Shown piece after piece: positions 25,976 to 34,359 of a stretch of 64,000 bases of DNA. Source of the DNA: Hymenobacter busanensis. Its GTDB lineage: Bacteria > Bacteroidota > Bacteroidia > Cytophagales > Hymenobacteraceae. Position 1 is the first letter of the stretch. Every line of letters starts with the position of its first letter. Under the pieces are notes generated by a model. That model saw nothing but the letters and a program-made list of their open reading frames with translations, was not told the origin of the DNA and did no database searches. The DNA lies in assembly GCF_008727865.1 (NCBI RefSeq), contig NZ_VTWU01000001.1, positions 806,001 through 870,000 of the forward strand, given 5' to 3'. A program made the position numbers and the translations under genes.

Positions 25976-25989
25976 TATGATATATCATA
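25976..25989. promoter_or_regulatory. Perfect palindrome upstream of the MarR gene
   Basis: TATGATATATCATA, a perfect 14-bp palindrome, 26 bases before the MarR ATG and directly followed (minus strand) by GTCTTTG, a possible off-consensus -7 element. A likely autoregulatory operator; it differs from the TACGAA-N4-TTCGTA motif. Confidence 0.55.
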
Positions 25990-26307
25990 CAAGTTGCGTG
26001 GCCAGGCGAAAAATCTGCTTGCTGGAAGCGCAGGGGCGGGAAATCAGGCGGGTGGGGTTGGCGTCAGTGTCCGGTTTTGTGCCAGGCGAAGCCTCCCTGT
26101 TAGATGAATGGCCAAGGACGATGCCAATCTTGTAAAATATTAATCATTAGTTGATTATGGATTATCAGGTAAAATAAGCAGCCGTTTGTGTCGTCCGAAA
26201 ACGGACACAGTGTTCGGAAATGGAAAGCATAGCAAGAAGTGCCAATTACCCCGCCGAATGCATTGCCGAAGTGCTACTCGCACATCGACGTGTCGACGGC
26301 AATGCAT

Positions 26308-26315
26308 TACTTTTG
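26308..26315 (+). promoter_or_regulatory. -7 promoter box of VF530 gene
   Basis: TACTTTTG, an exact TAnnTTTG match 22 bases before the ATG at 26338; it argues against the longer in-frame reading that begins further upstream. Confidence 0.5.
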
Positions 26316-26337
26316 GGCTTTACCAGCACCCCGCACT

Positions 26338-26664
26338 ATGCCATCAGCAGCCGACGAAGTACGCGACGAATCGGGTCACCTCATCCGGGAACTGCACGGC
26401 GTTAAACTCGCGCAGATTCTGGATTACCTGGTGCAGCACTACGGCTGGGCCGAACTCGACCGGCTGATTCGCATCAACTGCTTCGCCAACAACCCTACCA
26501 TCAAATCGAGCCTGAACTTTCTGCGCCGGATGCCGTGGGCCCGGGAGAAAGTGGAGCAGCTCTACGTGCAAACGCGCATCGACGAGGTGCTGCGGCAGCG
26601 ACGCGCCAATGCAAAGGCCGCCGACGCCAATAGCGCCGACGGCCCGGAAAACGCTCAGCAGTAG
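26338..26664 (+). CDS. VF530 (DUF2132) family DNA-binding protein
   Basis: 108 residues. The central 70 match the small VF530 fold: LHGVKLAQILDYLVQHYGWAELDRLIRINCFANNPTIKSSLNFLRRMPWAREKVEQLY, including the family-typical INCF..NP..KSSL.FLR..PWAR pattern. The family has a structure and has been described as double-stranded DNA binding; its role in the cell is not known. A basic, Ala-rich tail (RQRRANAKAADANS) follows. The start at 26338 is supported by the -7 box and by the family N terminus. It is convergent with the aminotransferase gene, with only about 9 bases between stops. Confidence 0.88.
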   Translation: MPSAADEVRDESGHLIRELHGVKLAQILDYLVQHYGWAELDRLIRINCFANNPTIKSSLNFLRRMPWAREKVEQLYVQTRIDEVLRQRRANAKAADANSADGPENAQQ

Positions 26665-26673
26665 GGCGGCCGC

Positions 26674-27930
26674 TTACCGAAGCGCGTCGAGGGCGGCTTT
26701 CAGGCGGGGCAAGGCGGCTTCGATGGAGGCCAGCGAAGCGCCACCAACCGACATGCGGAACCACGGCGCGGTATCGGAAGTACCAAAGGCGCTGAACGGC
26801 ACCAGGGCCAACCGGGCGTCGCTGATGAGGTAGGAGGTGAGGTCTTTGGTGGTGGCCAGCACCTGGCCGGCCGGGGTGGTTTTACCCAACACATCGAGCT
26901 TGGCGGTGAGGTAGATGGCGCCCATCGGCACAATGGCGTCGACGGGGTAGCCCTGCTGCTGGAGGTCCTTCAGCCCGGTGTAGAGGGCCACGAGGCTCTG
27001 TTGAATGCGCTGACGAAACTGGTCCATAAACGCATCCACGGTCTGCTGCTGCGGCAGGTAGTTGCCCACGGCCACCTGCTCGGCTTTGGGCGCCCAGGCA
27101 CCTACGTGGCCCAAAATGGCCTTCATCTTGTCGATAACCGGGGCCGGGCCGAAGGCATAGCCCACGCGGATGCCGGTGGCGGCGAGGCTTTTGGAAATGC
27201 CGTCGATGTAGATGACGTAGTCGCGCAGGGCGGGGCGCAGGTTCACCGGGTCGTGGTGCTCGGTGTCGCCGAAGGTCAGGAGCCAGTAAATCTGGTCGTA
27301 GAGAATGTAGAGCGGCTTGTCGTCGGGGCCGCGGCGCTGGTTTTCGGCCAGCACCAGGTCGCAGATTTCCTCCAGGTCGTGCTTGCTGAACACGGTGCCG
27401 GTGGGGTTCAGCGGGGAGCAGAGGGCCAGCAGCGTGGCGCCGGCCAGGTGCGGGGCCACGTCGGCGGCGGTGGGCATGAAGTTGTTTTCGGGGCGCGTTT
27501 CCACCATCACGGGGGCGGCGCCGGAGAGGTGGCAGTAGTGATTGTTGTTCCACGACGGCACCGGAAACACCACCCGGTCGCCGGGGTCGACGAGGGCTAG
27601 GTAGGTGGCGTAGATGAGCGGGCGCGAGCCGCCGGCCACCAGCAAGTCGTTGGGCGAATACTGCAGGCCCAGGCGCTGCTCCAGAAACCGCGCGGCACTT
27701 TGGCGCAGCTCCAGCATGCCGTTGGCGGGCGGGTAGTTGGTGTTGCCGGCTTGGTAGGCTTGGGTTATTTCGGCTTCCAGCTCGGCGGGAATCGGGAAAA
27801 TGCCGGGGTCGAAGTCGCCGATGGTGAGGTTGCAGATTTGCTCCCCCTTGCGGATCATGTCGTTGACTTCGTTGCCGATTTTGATGATTTCGGAGCCGAT
27901 GAGGCCGGCCGCCATGGTTGAGACTTGCAT
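26674..27930 (-). CDS. Pyridoxal-phosphate aminotransferase, class I/II
   Basis: 418 residues of fold type I. Visible elements are NYPPANGMLELRQSAARFL (N-terminal arm), SRPLIYATYLALVDPGDRVVFPVPSWNNN, CSPLNPTGTVFSKHDL with the PLP-ring-contacting Asn, YDQIYWLLTF with the conserved Asp/Tyr, and the Schiff-base Lys in IDGISKSLAATGIRVGY. The C-terminal domain ends in FRMSVGGAS, with the Arg that holds the substrate carboxylate. The exact amino donor is unclear; members close to this type use aspartate or aromatic amino acids. A TAACTTGC element upstream is a weak -7 match. It stands alone on its strand, next to divergent tsaE. Confidence 0.9.
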   Translation of the reverse strand: MQVSTMAAGLIGSEIIKIGNEVNDMIRKGEQICNLTIGDFDPGIFPIPAELEAEITQAYQAGNTNYPPANGMLELRQSAARFLEQRLGLQYSPNDLLVAGGSRPLIYATYLALVDPGDRVVFPVPSWNNNHYCHLSGAAPVMVETRPENNFMPTAADVAPHLAGATLLALCSPLNPTGTVFSKHDLEEICDLVLAENQRRGPDDKPLYILYDQIYWLLTFGDTEHHDPVNLRPALRDYVIYIDGISKSLAATGIRVGYAFGPAPVIDKMKAILGHVGAWAPKAEQVAVGNYLPQQQTVDAFMDQFRQRIQQSLVALYTGLKDLQQQGYPVDAIVPMGAIYLTAKLDVLGKTTPAGQVLATTKDLTSYLISDARLALVPFSAFGTSDTAPWFRMSVGGASLASIEAALPRLKAALDALR

Positions 27931-28143
27931 GGAATAAGGGCTGGTACGCGTGCAAAAGCGGCAGCCCCGGCCGGGCCACGGCGCCGCAAGTTAGAAGGGT
28001 AGGCGGAGCGGATACGAAAAAAAGTGGCGCCCGATGGGATGCGGCCCGAATTGAAAGTTCGCAACGATGCGCTTTCGGGCACCCAGGCAAGGGTACTTTC
28101 GGCTGCAGCCGCTAAACTTGCGGACCCAACCACTGCCGTTGCT

Positions 28144-28584
28144 ATGCTGCCTGTCGATATAGAGGTGCCTACGCTTACCGCTTTGCCCGCCGCCGCCGCG
28201 CAACTGGGCGCCGTTATCGAAGCCGCCAACTGCCCCGTGGTGTTGCTGGAAGGAGAGATGGGCGCGGGCAAAACGACCCTCATCCGGGCGCTGTGCGCCG
28301 TGCTGGGCGTGCGCGACGAAGTGAGCAGCCCCACGTTTTCGCTCGTCAACGAGTACCGCAACGCGCAGAACCGGCCGGTGTATCACTTCGATTTTTACCG
28401 CATCGACTCGGTGGATGAGGCGCTGCGGATTGGCGCGGCGGAGTACTTCGATTCTGGCTATCTTTGCCTGATAGAGTGGCCCAGCCGCGTGGCGCCGCTG
28501 CTGCCGCCGGATCGACTGCTCGTGACCGTGGAGGTGACGGGGCCGGAGTCGCGCCGGATGCTGGTGGAGCGCGTTACCGAGTAG
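28144..28584 (+). CDS. tsaE: tRNA threonylcarbamoyladenosine biosynthesis ATPase
   Basis: Small P-loop protein that works with TsaB and TsaD to add the t6A modification to ANN-decoding tRNAs. 146 residues, normal for the family. Walker A is LLEGEMGAGKTTL (K43). The switch-like region is SSPTFSLVNEY and the catalytic HFDFYRIDSVDEA follows, then a YLCLIEWPSRV strand. The ATG at 28144 was chosen because it starts the family N terminus; a longer in-frame reading upstream adds an unrelated leader. It is followed after 44 bases by the alanine dehydrogenase-like gene and may be co-transcribed with it. Confidence 0.93.
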   Translation: MLPVDIEVPTLTALPAAAAQLGAVIEAANCPVVLLEGEMGAGKTTLIRALCAVLGVRDEVSSPTFSLVNEYRNAQNRPVYHFDFYRIDSVDEALRIGAAEYFDSGYLCLIEWPSRVAPLLPPDRLLVTVEVTGPESRRMLVERVTE

Positions 28585-28628
28585 CAACGGCCGTTTTTGC
28601 CACCTTCTTTTTTAGCCCGCCCGCCCGA

Positions 28629-29858
28629 ATGCCCGATCAGCTACCCCCTGGTTTTTCCTCGCTCACGGCGCCGGCCCGCGCCTATGTGCCGCAGGAATCG
28701 ATGCTGGCCGTGGAAACGCGCCGCCGCAAGCTGTTCATTGGGCTGCCCCGCGAAACTTCGTTGCAGGAAAACCGCCTCGGCCTGACGCCCGAAGCCGTGA
28801 AGCACCTCGTGAACGAGGGCCACGAAGTGGTGATGGAAAGCGGGGCCGGGGAGCCCAGCAAGTACTCCGACCACGATTATTCCGAGGCCGGGGCCAGCAT
28901 CGTGTACACGGCCAAGGAAGTGTACGAGGCCGATTTGCTGCTGAAGATTGCGCCGCCCACGCTGGAGGAAATGGAGTACCTGCGCGCCGGGCAAACGCTG
29001 CTCTCGGCGCTGCAGTTTGGCTCGCTCACGGTGGAATACCTGCTGGCGCTGCAGCGCAAGAAAATTAACGCCATCAGCTTCGAGCTGATCAAGGATCCTT
29101 CGGGTGCCAAGCCGGTGGTGCGGGCCATGAGCGAAATTGCCGGCTCGACGGTGATGCTGGTGGCAGCCGAGTACCTGGCGCGCTCCAACGAAGGCAAGGG
29201 CATTATTCTAGGCGGTATCACGGGTGTGCCACCGTCGCAGGTGGTTATTCTGGGGGCCGGCACGGTGGCCGAATACGCTGCCCGCGCCGCCATCGGGCTG
29301 GGTGCCGACGTGAAGGTGTTCGACAACCACCTCTACAAGTTGCGCCGCCTCAAGCAAAACCTTGGTTCGCAGCTCTACACCAGCACCCTCGATACCTACA
29401 CGCTCAACCAGCAGATTCGCCGTGCCGATGTGGTTATTGGCTGCCTGAACGCCGAGGACGGTCGCATTCCGTTTATGGTGCCCGAGGAAGCGGTGGCCAG
29501 CATGGCGCCGGGCTCGGTCATAATCGACGTGAGCATCGACCAGGGCGGCTGCTTCGAAACCAGCGAAATTACCACGCACTCGAAGCCGGTGTTCCGCAAG
29601 TACGACGTGATTCACTACTGCGTGCCCAACATTGCCTCGCGGGTGCCGCGCACGGCCACCACGGCGCTCAGCAACATCTTTACGCCCATTTTGCAGCAAA
29701 TCAGCCAGCACGGCGGCATCAACGAAGCCCTGTTTGCCGACGAGCATTTCCGTTCGGGCGTGTACCTCTACAAAGGCTCCCTCACCAACGCGACCATTGC
29801 CCGGCGCTTCAACCTCCGCTACAAGGAACTGGGGCTGATGATTGCCGTGCGCAACTAG
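28629..29858 (+). CDS. ald: Alanine dehydrogenase
   Basis: About 409 residues. It belongs to the alanine dehydrogenase / transhydrogenase alpha-subunit family: an N-terminal substrate lobe (FIGLPRETSLQENRLGLTPEAV, with the substrate Arg and Lys region), then the Rossmann fold with VVILGAGTVAEYAARAAIGLGADVKVFD as the NAD-binding loop, and IDVSIDQGGCFETS. The active-site stretch HYCVPNIASRVPRTAT is typical of Ald. It converts L-alanine to pyruvate and ammonia with NAD+. An N-terminal extension of about 35 residues before the family start (MLAVETRRRKLFIGLPRE) is present; an internal ATG at the M of MLAVETRR would also fit. Confidence 0.88.
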   Translation: MPDQLPPGFSSLTAPARAYVPQESMLAVETRRRKLFIGLPRETSLQENRLGLTPEAVKHLVNEGHEVVMESGAGEPSKYSDHDYSEAGASIVYTAKEVYEADLLLKIAPPTLEEMEYLRAGQTLLSALQFGSLTVEYLLALQRKKINAISFELIKDPSGAKPVVRAMSEIAGSTVMLVAAEYLARSNEGKGIILGGITGVPPSQVVILGAGTVAEYAARAAIGLGADVKVFDNHLYKLRRLKQNLGSQLYTSTLDTYTLNQQIRRADVVIGCLNAEDGRIPFMVPEEAVASMAPGSVIIDVSIDQGGCFETSEITTHSKPVFRKYDVIHYCVPNIASRVPRTATTALSNIFTPILQQISQHGGINEALFADEHFRSGVYLYKGSLTNATIARRFNLRYKELGLMIAVRN

Positions 29859-29891
29859 TTTGCGCATTTTCCGGATTTTTCGACCACATTG

Positions 29892-29920
29892 AAAAGCCTG
29901 GCCCGTGTGGCCGGGCTTTT
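29892..29920 (+). terminator. Terminator after ald
   Basis: A 12-bp stem, AAAAGCCTGGCC with its partner GGCCGGGCTTTT including one G-T pair, 5-base loop, followed by two more T. Confidence 0.85.
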
Positions 29921-29971
29921 TTACGCCACCGCCGTCGCGCCCCTTCGTCAGTTGCGCCCAACTGGATTTCT

Positions 29972-30823
29972 ATGCCTTTCTCCGCCGAAACCCTGACCTC
30001 CCGCACGGTGCTCGAATGCTCAGCCGCCGAGCAGGCCGAGGCCATGAACCGCTCCTTTGAGCAGTACCTGGTGCCCATGCAATTCGACGTGACCTCGTTT
30101 CAGCGGCGCTTCCGCGGCGAAAACCTCGACGCTGCCGCCAGCCGGCTTTGGTACTGCGGCGAGGAGTTGGTGGGGGTGGTATACATTGCCCGGCGCGGCT
30201 GGACGAGCCGCGTGGCGGCCATGGGCTTGGTTTTGGAAGCGCGCGGACGCGGTTTGGGTCGGCCGATGCTGCAAACTGCCATCGACGAAGCAGCGGCCCG
30301 CGGCGACCGGCTGTTGATGCTGGAGGTGTTTACCGACAACGTGCCGGCCATCCGGCTCTACGAGCGGCTGGGCTTCCGCACCACCCGCCGTTTGGTGGGA
30401 TTCCAACGCAACGCCTCGCCGCAACCCGGGCCGCTGGTAGAAACCCTGACGCACTGCGACCCACTGGAAGTAGCCCGCCAAGTAGCGCGGGAGGGCGACG
30501 CGGCGCTGCCGTGGATGCTGGCCGCCGAAACGCTGGCGGCTACGGTGCCGCCGTTTGTGGAAGCGTGGCAGCTAGCTGAAAACGCCTATGCCCTGGTGCG
30601 CCCTGAGCCCGACCGGGTGATGGTGCTGGGCCTGGTGGTGCCGCGGGCGGTGCGCCGGCAGGGGTGGGGGCGGCGCCTGGTGCGCGCTTTGGAAAGCCAG
30701 TATGCCGGTCGGCGGCTCACGGCACATTCGCTGCTGCCGAAAAGTGCTGTGTCGGAGTTGCTGCAGCATTGCGGGTGGGAGCCGCAGGCGCTGGAGCTGT
30801 ATGAAATGGAGCGGCCGCTGTAA
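29972..30823 (+). CDS. GNAT-family acetyltransferase, two tandem domains
   Basis: 283 residues. The N-terminal GNAT domain (about 10-150) has the acetyl-CoA loop GLVLEARGRGLGRPMLQTAI and the later AIRLYERLGFRTTR motif. A second, weaker GNAT-like domain lies at about 165-283, with MVLGLVVPRAVRRQGWGRRLVRAL as its CoA loop and a final ELLQHCGWEPQALELYEM. The substrate is unknown; duplicated-domain GNATs act on peptides, drugs or small amines. The C-terminal part lacks an obvious catalytic residue by eye and may be structural. It sits alone between terminators. Confidence 0.85.
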   Translation: MPFSAETLTSRTVLECSAAEQAEAMNRSFEQYLVPMQFDVTSFQRRFRGENLDAAASRLWYCGEELVGVVYIARRGWTSRVAAMGLVLEARGRGLGRPMLQTAIDEAAARGDRLLMLEVFTDNVPAIRLYERLGFRTTRRLVGFQRNASPQPGPLVETLTHCDPLEVARQVAREGDAALPWMLAAETLAATVPPFVEAWQLAENAYALVRPEPDRVMVLGLVVPRAVRRQGWGRRLVRALESQYAGRRLTAHSLLPKSAVSELLQHCGWEPQALELYEMERPL

Positions 30824-30879
30824 CCCGTTAAACACTGGGCTGACCGCTCGCTTAAAACCAACACTTTGCATTTCTTCTG

Positions 30880-31833
30880 ATGGGAAATATGCTGGCAATA
30901 CACGGTAGCGTTTGTTTTTGGCTGATGGGGGCAGTGGCTTGCCAAACCGGCGAGTCGGAGGCAGACCGGCAGCAACTGCAGGCCCTGGATGCCACGCTGC
31001 AAACGCTGAACCGGCAACAAAATCGGGAAGCCGACAGGCTGATGGGCAGAATGCAGGAGGCGGTTGCGTTGACCCGGTTTTACCCGGCCGATGTAACCGT
31101 GCTGGAGAAAGCCGAAACCGTACGTAGCCGCGCCAATACCGTGCGCGGCCGCATAAAAGCGCTACGGAATAAGCTACTGCAAGCAGCAAACCAGGCCGGA
31201 GGCGCGGGGCTTGGCGGTACCCAACCCGTAGCTGCCACATTGCTAGGTCCCGACGAAGCCGCCAACCTGCTGCAACAAAGCCTGCGGCAGTATGCCCGCC
31301 ACATTCGGCAGGTTGTGCCCGACATGAGCGACCTGCTGGCCGCCGATGCCAAAGACGACCCCAGCATTCGGGCAGCGGTGGGGGATGCCTTCGACGGGCA
31401 GAGTTTTGGGGAGTTTTACTTTGGGAGTGCGTCTGTGGCAGCGGCACTGACCACGCTTTCGCAAAAAGAAGGAGAAGTGCTACGCATGGAGTTGCTGGCC
31501 CTTGAAGAGCTGAGCAAGAAAATTCAGCATGCGGATGCGTTTTTCAAGATCGGTGCCTACGCCATACCCAACAGCAACACCGTGCGGGAAGGGCAGCATT
31601 ACGAGGCAGATCTGTTTCTGACGACTTCCCGGCAGGAGGTTTTTCGCGTGGCCATGCAGGCCAATGGCCGGTCCGTGAAAATCGGGCCGTACGGTGCCGG
31701 GCAAATAGCATTTCCGGTGCCGGCAACTGCGCCCAGCGGCCCGGCATTTTGGGAAGCGAGCATCAGTGGCAGCTACCGCGGACGGGACACGACCTTCCGG
31801 TTCCGCGTGCCTTACACCATCCAGCGCCAGTAG
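30880..31833 (+). CDS. GldM-like predicted lipoprotein, first of a tandem pair
   Basis: 317 residues. A signal peptide ends in a lipobox (LMGAVAC), so Cys21 should be lipidated. Residues about 25-220 are Leu/Gln/Glu-rich helices. Within them ALTTLSQKEGEVLRMELLALEELSKKI resembles the end of the GldM helical domain. Residues about 224-317 look like the second, Ig-like domain of GldM: AIPNSNTVREGQHYEADLFLTTS ... ANGRSVKIGPYGAGQIAFPVP ... RFRVPYTI. GldM is the inner-membrane-anchored periplasmic rod of the type IX secretion and gliding motor. Here the membrane helix is replaced by a lipobox and the third and fourth domains are absent. A lipoprotein partner or modulator of that machine is one idea (inference). 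Confidence 0.75.
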   Translation: MGNMLAIHGSVCFWLMGAVACQTGESEADRQQLQALDATLQTLNRQQNREADRLMGRMQEAVALTRFYPADVTVLEKAETVRSRANTVRGRIKALRNKLLQAANQAGGAGLGGTQPVAATLLGPDEAANLLQQSLRQYARHIRQVVPDMSDLLAADAKDDPSIRAAVGDAFDGQSFGEFYFGSASVAAALTTLSQKEGEVLRMELLALEELSKKIQHADAFFKIGAYAIPNSNTVREGQHYEADLFLTTSRQEVFRVAMQANGRSVKIGPYGAGQIAFPVPATAPSGPAFWEASISGSYRGRDTTFRFRVPYTIQRQ

Positions 31834-31861
31834 TCCGCATCAGCTCATTTGCTCCAAACCC

Positions 31862-32791
31862 ATGCGTTTTCCTTTCCCCTTTGTTCGTCGTGTTGCGCAA
31901 CTAAGCTTCGGAGCGGTTGCCCTCTTGGGCACGGCCTGCCAGAGCCGCCACGCCCGCGAAGCAGCCGAACTCAAACTGCTGCAGATCGACGGACTCTTGC
32001 TGAACAGCAACAACGCGCTGATTCACAGCAACGAGGTGCTGCTGCGAGGCCTGCAGGCCAAAGCCGAGAAGAACCGCAATACGCCTGCCGACTTGGCTTT
32101 ACTGAAGCAAGGCAAGGCCGTGCACGATACTTCGCACGCTTTGGTGGAACGTCTGCGCGAGGTGCGGGAAATGCTCTTGCGCCAGACGGACAACCAAGCT
32201 GGTATCAAGCACCTGGGGGGCGAGAAAGAAGTGGCCGCCCTGATGCAGAGCGAAGCGCCGCGCCTGCAGAAAGTGTTGGCCCGACATGCCGGTTTCCTGC
32301 AAAGGGCAGCCTCCGCGAAGAACACCACCTCCGTTGCCCCGACTACCAAGACAACGAAGGGCGCAATCGACTTTACCGATGTTTCTTTGGCCGCAGCCCT
32401 GACGGCACTTTCGCAGCAGGAAGCGGAGGCCCTGCTGCTCGAAACCCGAACGCTGACGGAATTGCAAACCAGAATAGGAGCTGCCGAGCTAACAACCACG
32501 CTGCGCCCCCTGGTAACGGCCGAAGCCAACACCGTAGCACCGGGCGAGACGTACCGGGCGCAACTGGTACTGGCGCACGCCCTGAATAGCCCCGGCGCCC
32601 TCACCATGACGGCCAATGGCCAGCCGCTGACGGTGGGTGCCGATGGTATTGCGCACGTCAGGTTCGTTGTGCCGTCGTTGGGCGGCGCGGCCCGCAAGCA
32701 GGCTTCTTGGCTAGGTGTTATTCGAGGCCGTTGGAACGGTTTGGATACCACATTCCAGATACGGGTGCCTTACACCATCGTTCGGAAATAG
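31862..32791 (+). CDS. GldM-like predicted lipoprotein, second of a tandem pair
   Basis: 309 residues, a paralogue of the preceding gene. Signal peptide MRFPFPFVRRVAQLSFGAVALLGTAC has a lipobox (LLGTAC), Cys26. Helical region about 30-215 (LKLLQIDGLLLNSNNALIHSNEVLL..., ALTALSQQEAEALLLETRTLTELQ). The Ig-like end (about 217-309) has AEANTVAPGETYRAQLVLAHA ... TANGQPLTVGADGIAHVRFVVP ... FQIRVPYTI, which lines up with the first copy. Sequence identity between the copies is modest. The start at 31862 begins the signal peptide and leaves a 28-base gap after the first gene, so the two are probably an operon. The stop lies two bases from the stop of the convergent flavin reductase gene. Confidence 0.75.
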   Translation: MRFPFPFVRRVAQLSFGAVALLGTACQSRHAREAAELKLLQIDGLLLNSNNALIHSNEVLLRGLQAKAEKNRNTPADLALLKQGKAVHDTSHALVERLREVREMLLRQTDNQAGIKHLGGEKEVAALMQSEAPRLQKVLARHAGFLQRAASAKNTTSVAPTTKTTKGAIDFTDVSLAAALTALSQQEAEALLLETRTLTELQTRIGAAELTTTLRPLVTAEANTVAPGETYRAQLVLAHALNSPGALTMTANGQPLTVGADGIAHVRFVVPSLGGAARKQASWLGVIRGRWNGLDTTFQIRVPYTIVRK

Positions 32792-32793
32792 GG

Positions 32794-33723
32794 CTACTGG
32801 GCCAGCAAGAGCACTTTCCAGGCGTCGAGCAGCCGGCCTTCCTCCAGTACTTTTTTCCCCAGCAGCACCAGCTGCCGGCGCAGCTCGGGGGCATCGTTGC
32901 GGTACTTGTTGAGCGTGTAGGCTACCAGCGCCTCCTGCCGGAATGCCTGCACGTCGTCGGCTGATGGCAGGGCTTGCGGCTCGATGTTGGCGAGGCGGCC
33001 GAGGTTGTTGCCGGTCAGCACGTCGCTCCGGCGGATGTGCTCGGGCAGCTGGTCGATGCCGATGCCCTTGTTGCGGTTGGGCTTGGGCACTTCAAACAGG
33101 CTTTCGGGCACCACGCGCGCGTACCAGTCGCCGCCGAGGCGGGCTACCGCGTCGAACTTGTGCGGGTCGACGCCGTGGCCGTTGTCGAGCAGGATATCCT
33201 CGCGGAAATGCGCCTGCACGACCCGGCAAATAACCAGGTTGCCGCCGCCGTTGGAGTCGCCGATGGCAATGACCTGCTCCACTACGCACTCAAACGACAC
33301 CGGGCACTCGGCCACGCGCGGCGGGCGCACCTTGTCGGAGGCCAGTTCGGTAAGGCCGGCTTTGCGGAATTCGTTGACGTCCCGCTCGTACTCAGTGCTG
33401 GCCAGCGACATTTGCTCAACCAGGGCGTAGTCGCAGATGTTCACGACACACTCGGGCACTTCGTCGCGCACGTTGTAGAGGGTGTGCTTCTGGGTGTTGT
33501 CGCGCACGCGGTTGGCGGGCGAGAAGATGAGCGTAGCAGGGTTGGAACTGAACACGTTGAAAAACGAGAACGGACTCAGGTTCACGTTGCCCGCGCGGTC
33601 GATGGTGCTGACGAAGGCAATGGGGCGCGGGGCCACGGCGCCGAGCATGAACTGGTGCCACTCGGGACCGGGCAACGTGCCGGGCGTGATGGTGCGAAAC
33701 GAAGCAGGGGAGACGGTGGGCAT
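32794..33723 (-). CDS. Flavin reductase-like FMN-binding protein
   Basis: 309 residues. The N-terminal ~200 match the flavin reductase-like split-barrel domain: FMLGAVAPRPIAFVSTIDRAGNVNLSPFSFFNVFSSNPATLIFSP, which contacts FMN, and later PVSFECVVEQVIAIGDSNGGGNLVICRVVQAHF. Members carry FMN and often reduce flavins or aromatic substrates with NAD(P)H. The C-terminal ~110 residues are less conserved and helical. The ATG at 33723 starts the family N terminus. The 3' end is two bases from the stop of the GldM-like gene and no terminator separates them. Confidence 0.9.
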   Translation of the reverse strand: MPTVSPASFRTITPGTLPGPEWHQFMLGAVAPRPIAFVSTIDRAGNVNLSPFSFFNVFSSNPATLIFSPANRVRDNTQKHTLYNVRDEVPECVVNICDYALVEQMSLASTEYERDVNEFRKAGLTELASDKVRPPRVAECPVSFECVVEQVIAIGDSNGGGNLVICRVVQAHFREDILLDNGHGVDPHKFDAVARLGGDWYARVVPESLFEVPKPNRNKGIGIDQLPEHIRRSDVLTGNNLGRLANIEPQALPSADDVQAFRQEALVAYTLNKYRNDAPELRRQLVLLGKKVLEEGRLLDAWKVLLLAQ

Positions 33724-33765
33724 AGCAGGCGGGATTGGCGGCCGAAGTTCTGGCTTTGGCGGCAA

Positions 33766-34299
33766 TTAATCCTCGTAGCTCCACTGGTTGCTGCGGCTGC
33801 TGTAGCTGGCCTCGACCATAGCGCCCGCGTAGTACTGGAGCCAAAAGGCTTGGGGCGCCCGCGCTGTGTCGGTGGAGTACTGAAACGCGGGCGGATTGAT
33901 CAGCCCTTGGGAAGTGACGGGCAGCCGCGGTAGGAAGCGGGGCACCAGTTGTGGCAAGGAGTCAGGATAGTGGCCCTGCTGCCTTTTGTAGTTTTCCAAC
34001 CCCTGGATGATGGCATGGGCATGCTGCTGGGTGCGAGTGTCCTGCCAATCCCAGACTAGCATCATCAGCGGAATGCTAAGGAGGCTTGCAGCTACTGTGG
34101 GGACCAGCAGGCGGCGCACCTTCGTTTGGGGTTTGCGTAAGGAAAGCTCTAAACCAATGTATACGACAGGCATTGCCGCCGTAGCAAGCAGTTGCAACAT
34201 CAGCAGCAGCGGTTCACTCCCTGCGGTTTGTACTACCAGCAACCCAGCCAGCAGCAGGACGAAAAAGCGCACTGATGAACGTCGAACGGATAATTTCAC
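33766..34299 (-). CDS. Predicted membrane protein with pseudopilin-like C-terminal segment
   Basis: 177 residues. Three hydrophobic segments (about 11-27, 32-53 and 63-83) cover the first half, so the protein is an inner-membrane protein with a soluble tail of about 90 residues. The tail reads YKRQQGHYPDSLPQLVPRFLPRLPVTSQGLINPPAFQYSTDT, a pattern seen in type II pseudopilin and related C-terminal domains (YpdsL..L). No pilin-type N-terminal methylation motif is present. Function unknown. It lies 42 bases upstream of the flavin reductase gene on the same strand and could be co-transcribed with it. Confidence 0.7.
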   Translation of the reverse strand: MKLSVRRSSVRFFVLLLAGLLVVQTAGSEPLLLMLQLLATAAMPVVYIGLELSLRKPQTKVRRLLVPTVAASLLSIPLMMLVWDWQDTRTQQHAHAIIQGLENYKRQQGHYPDSLPQLVPRFLPRLPVTSQGLINPPAFQYSTDTARAPQAFWLQYYAGAMVEASYSSRSNQWSYED

Positions 34300-34359
34300 G
34301 GTTCAAAGTAATACCAGTTTGCGGCACACGTCAGTTGGCGTAGAATTACTGATAGCCTT

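Larger units (their letters stand above)
25951..26337. other. Divergent gap, MarR gene / VF530 gene
   Basis: About 387 bases without a credible gene. It holds the TATGATATATCATA palindrome, an A+T-rich stretch at 26125-26185 (TTAATCATTAGTTGATTA type), a small inverted repeat GTCCG-AAAA-CGGAC (26193-26206) and the -7 box of the VF530 gene at 26308-26315. Confidence 0.5.

Noticed and set aside
26193-26206. GTCCG-AAAA-CGGAC inverted repeat upstream of the VF530 gene
   Set aside because: Only 5 bp per arm; chance occurrence is likely in this composition.
30880-32791. Full GldM genes
   Set aside because: Only helical and single Ig-like parts are visible, with a lipobox rather than the usual N-terminal membrane helix, and no gldK, gldL or gldN adjacent.
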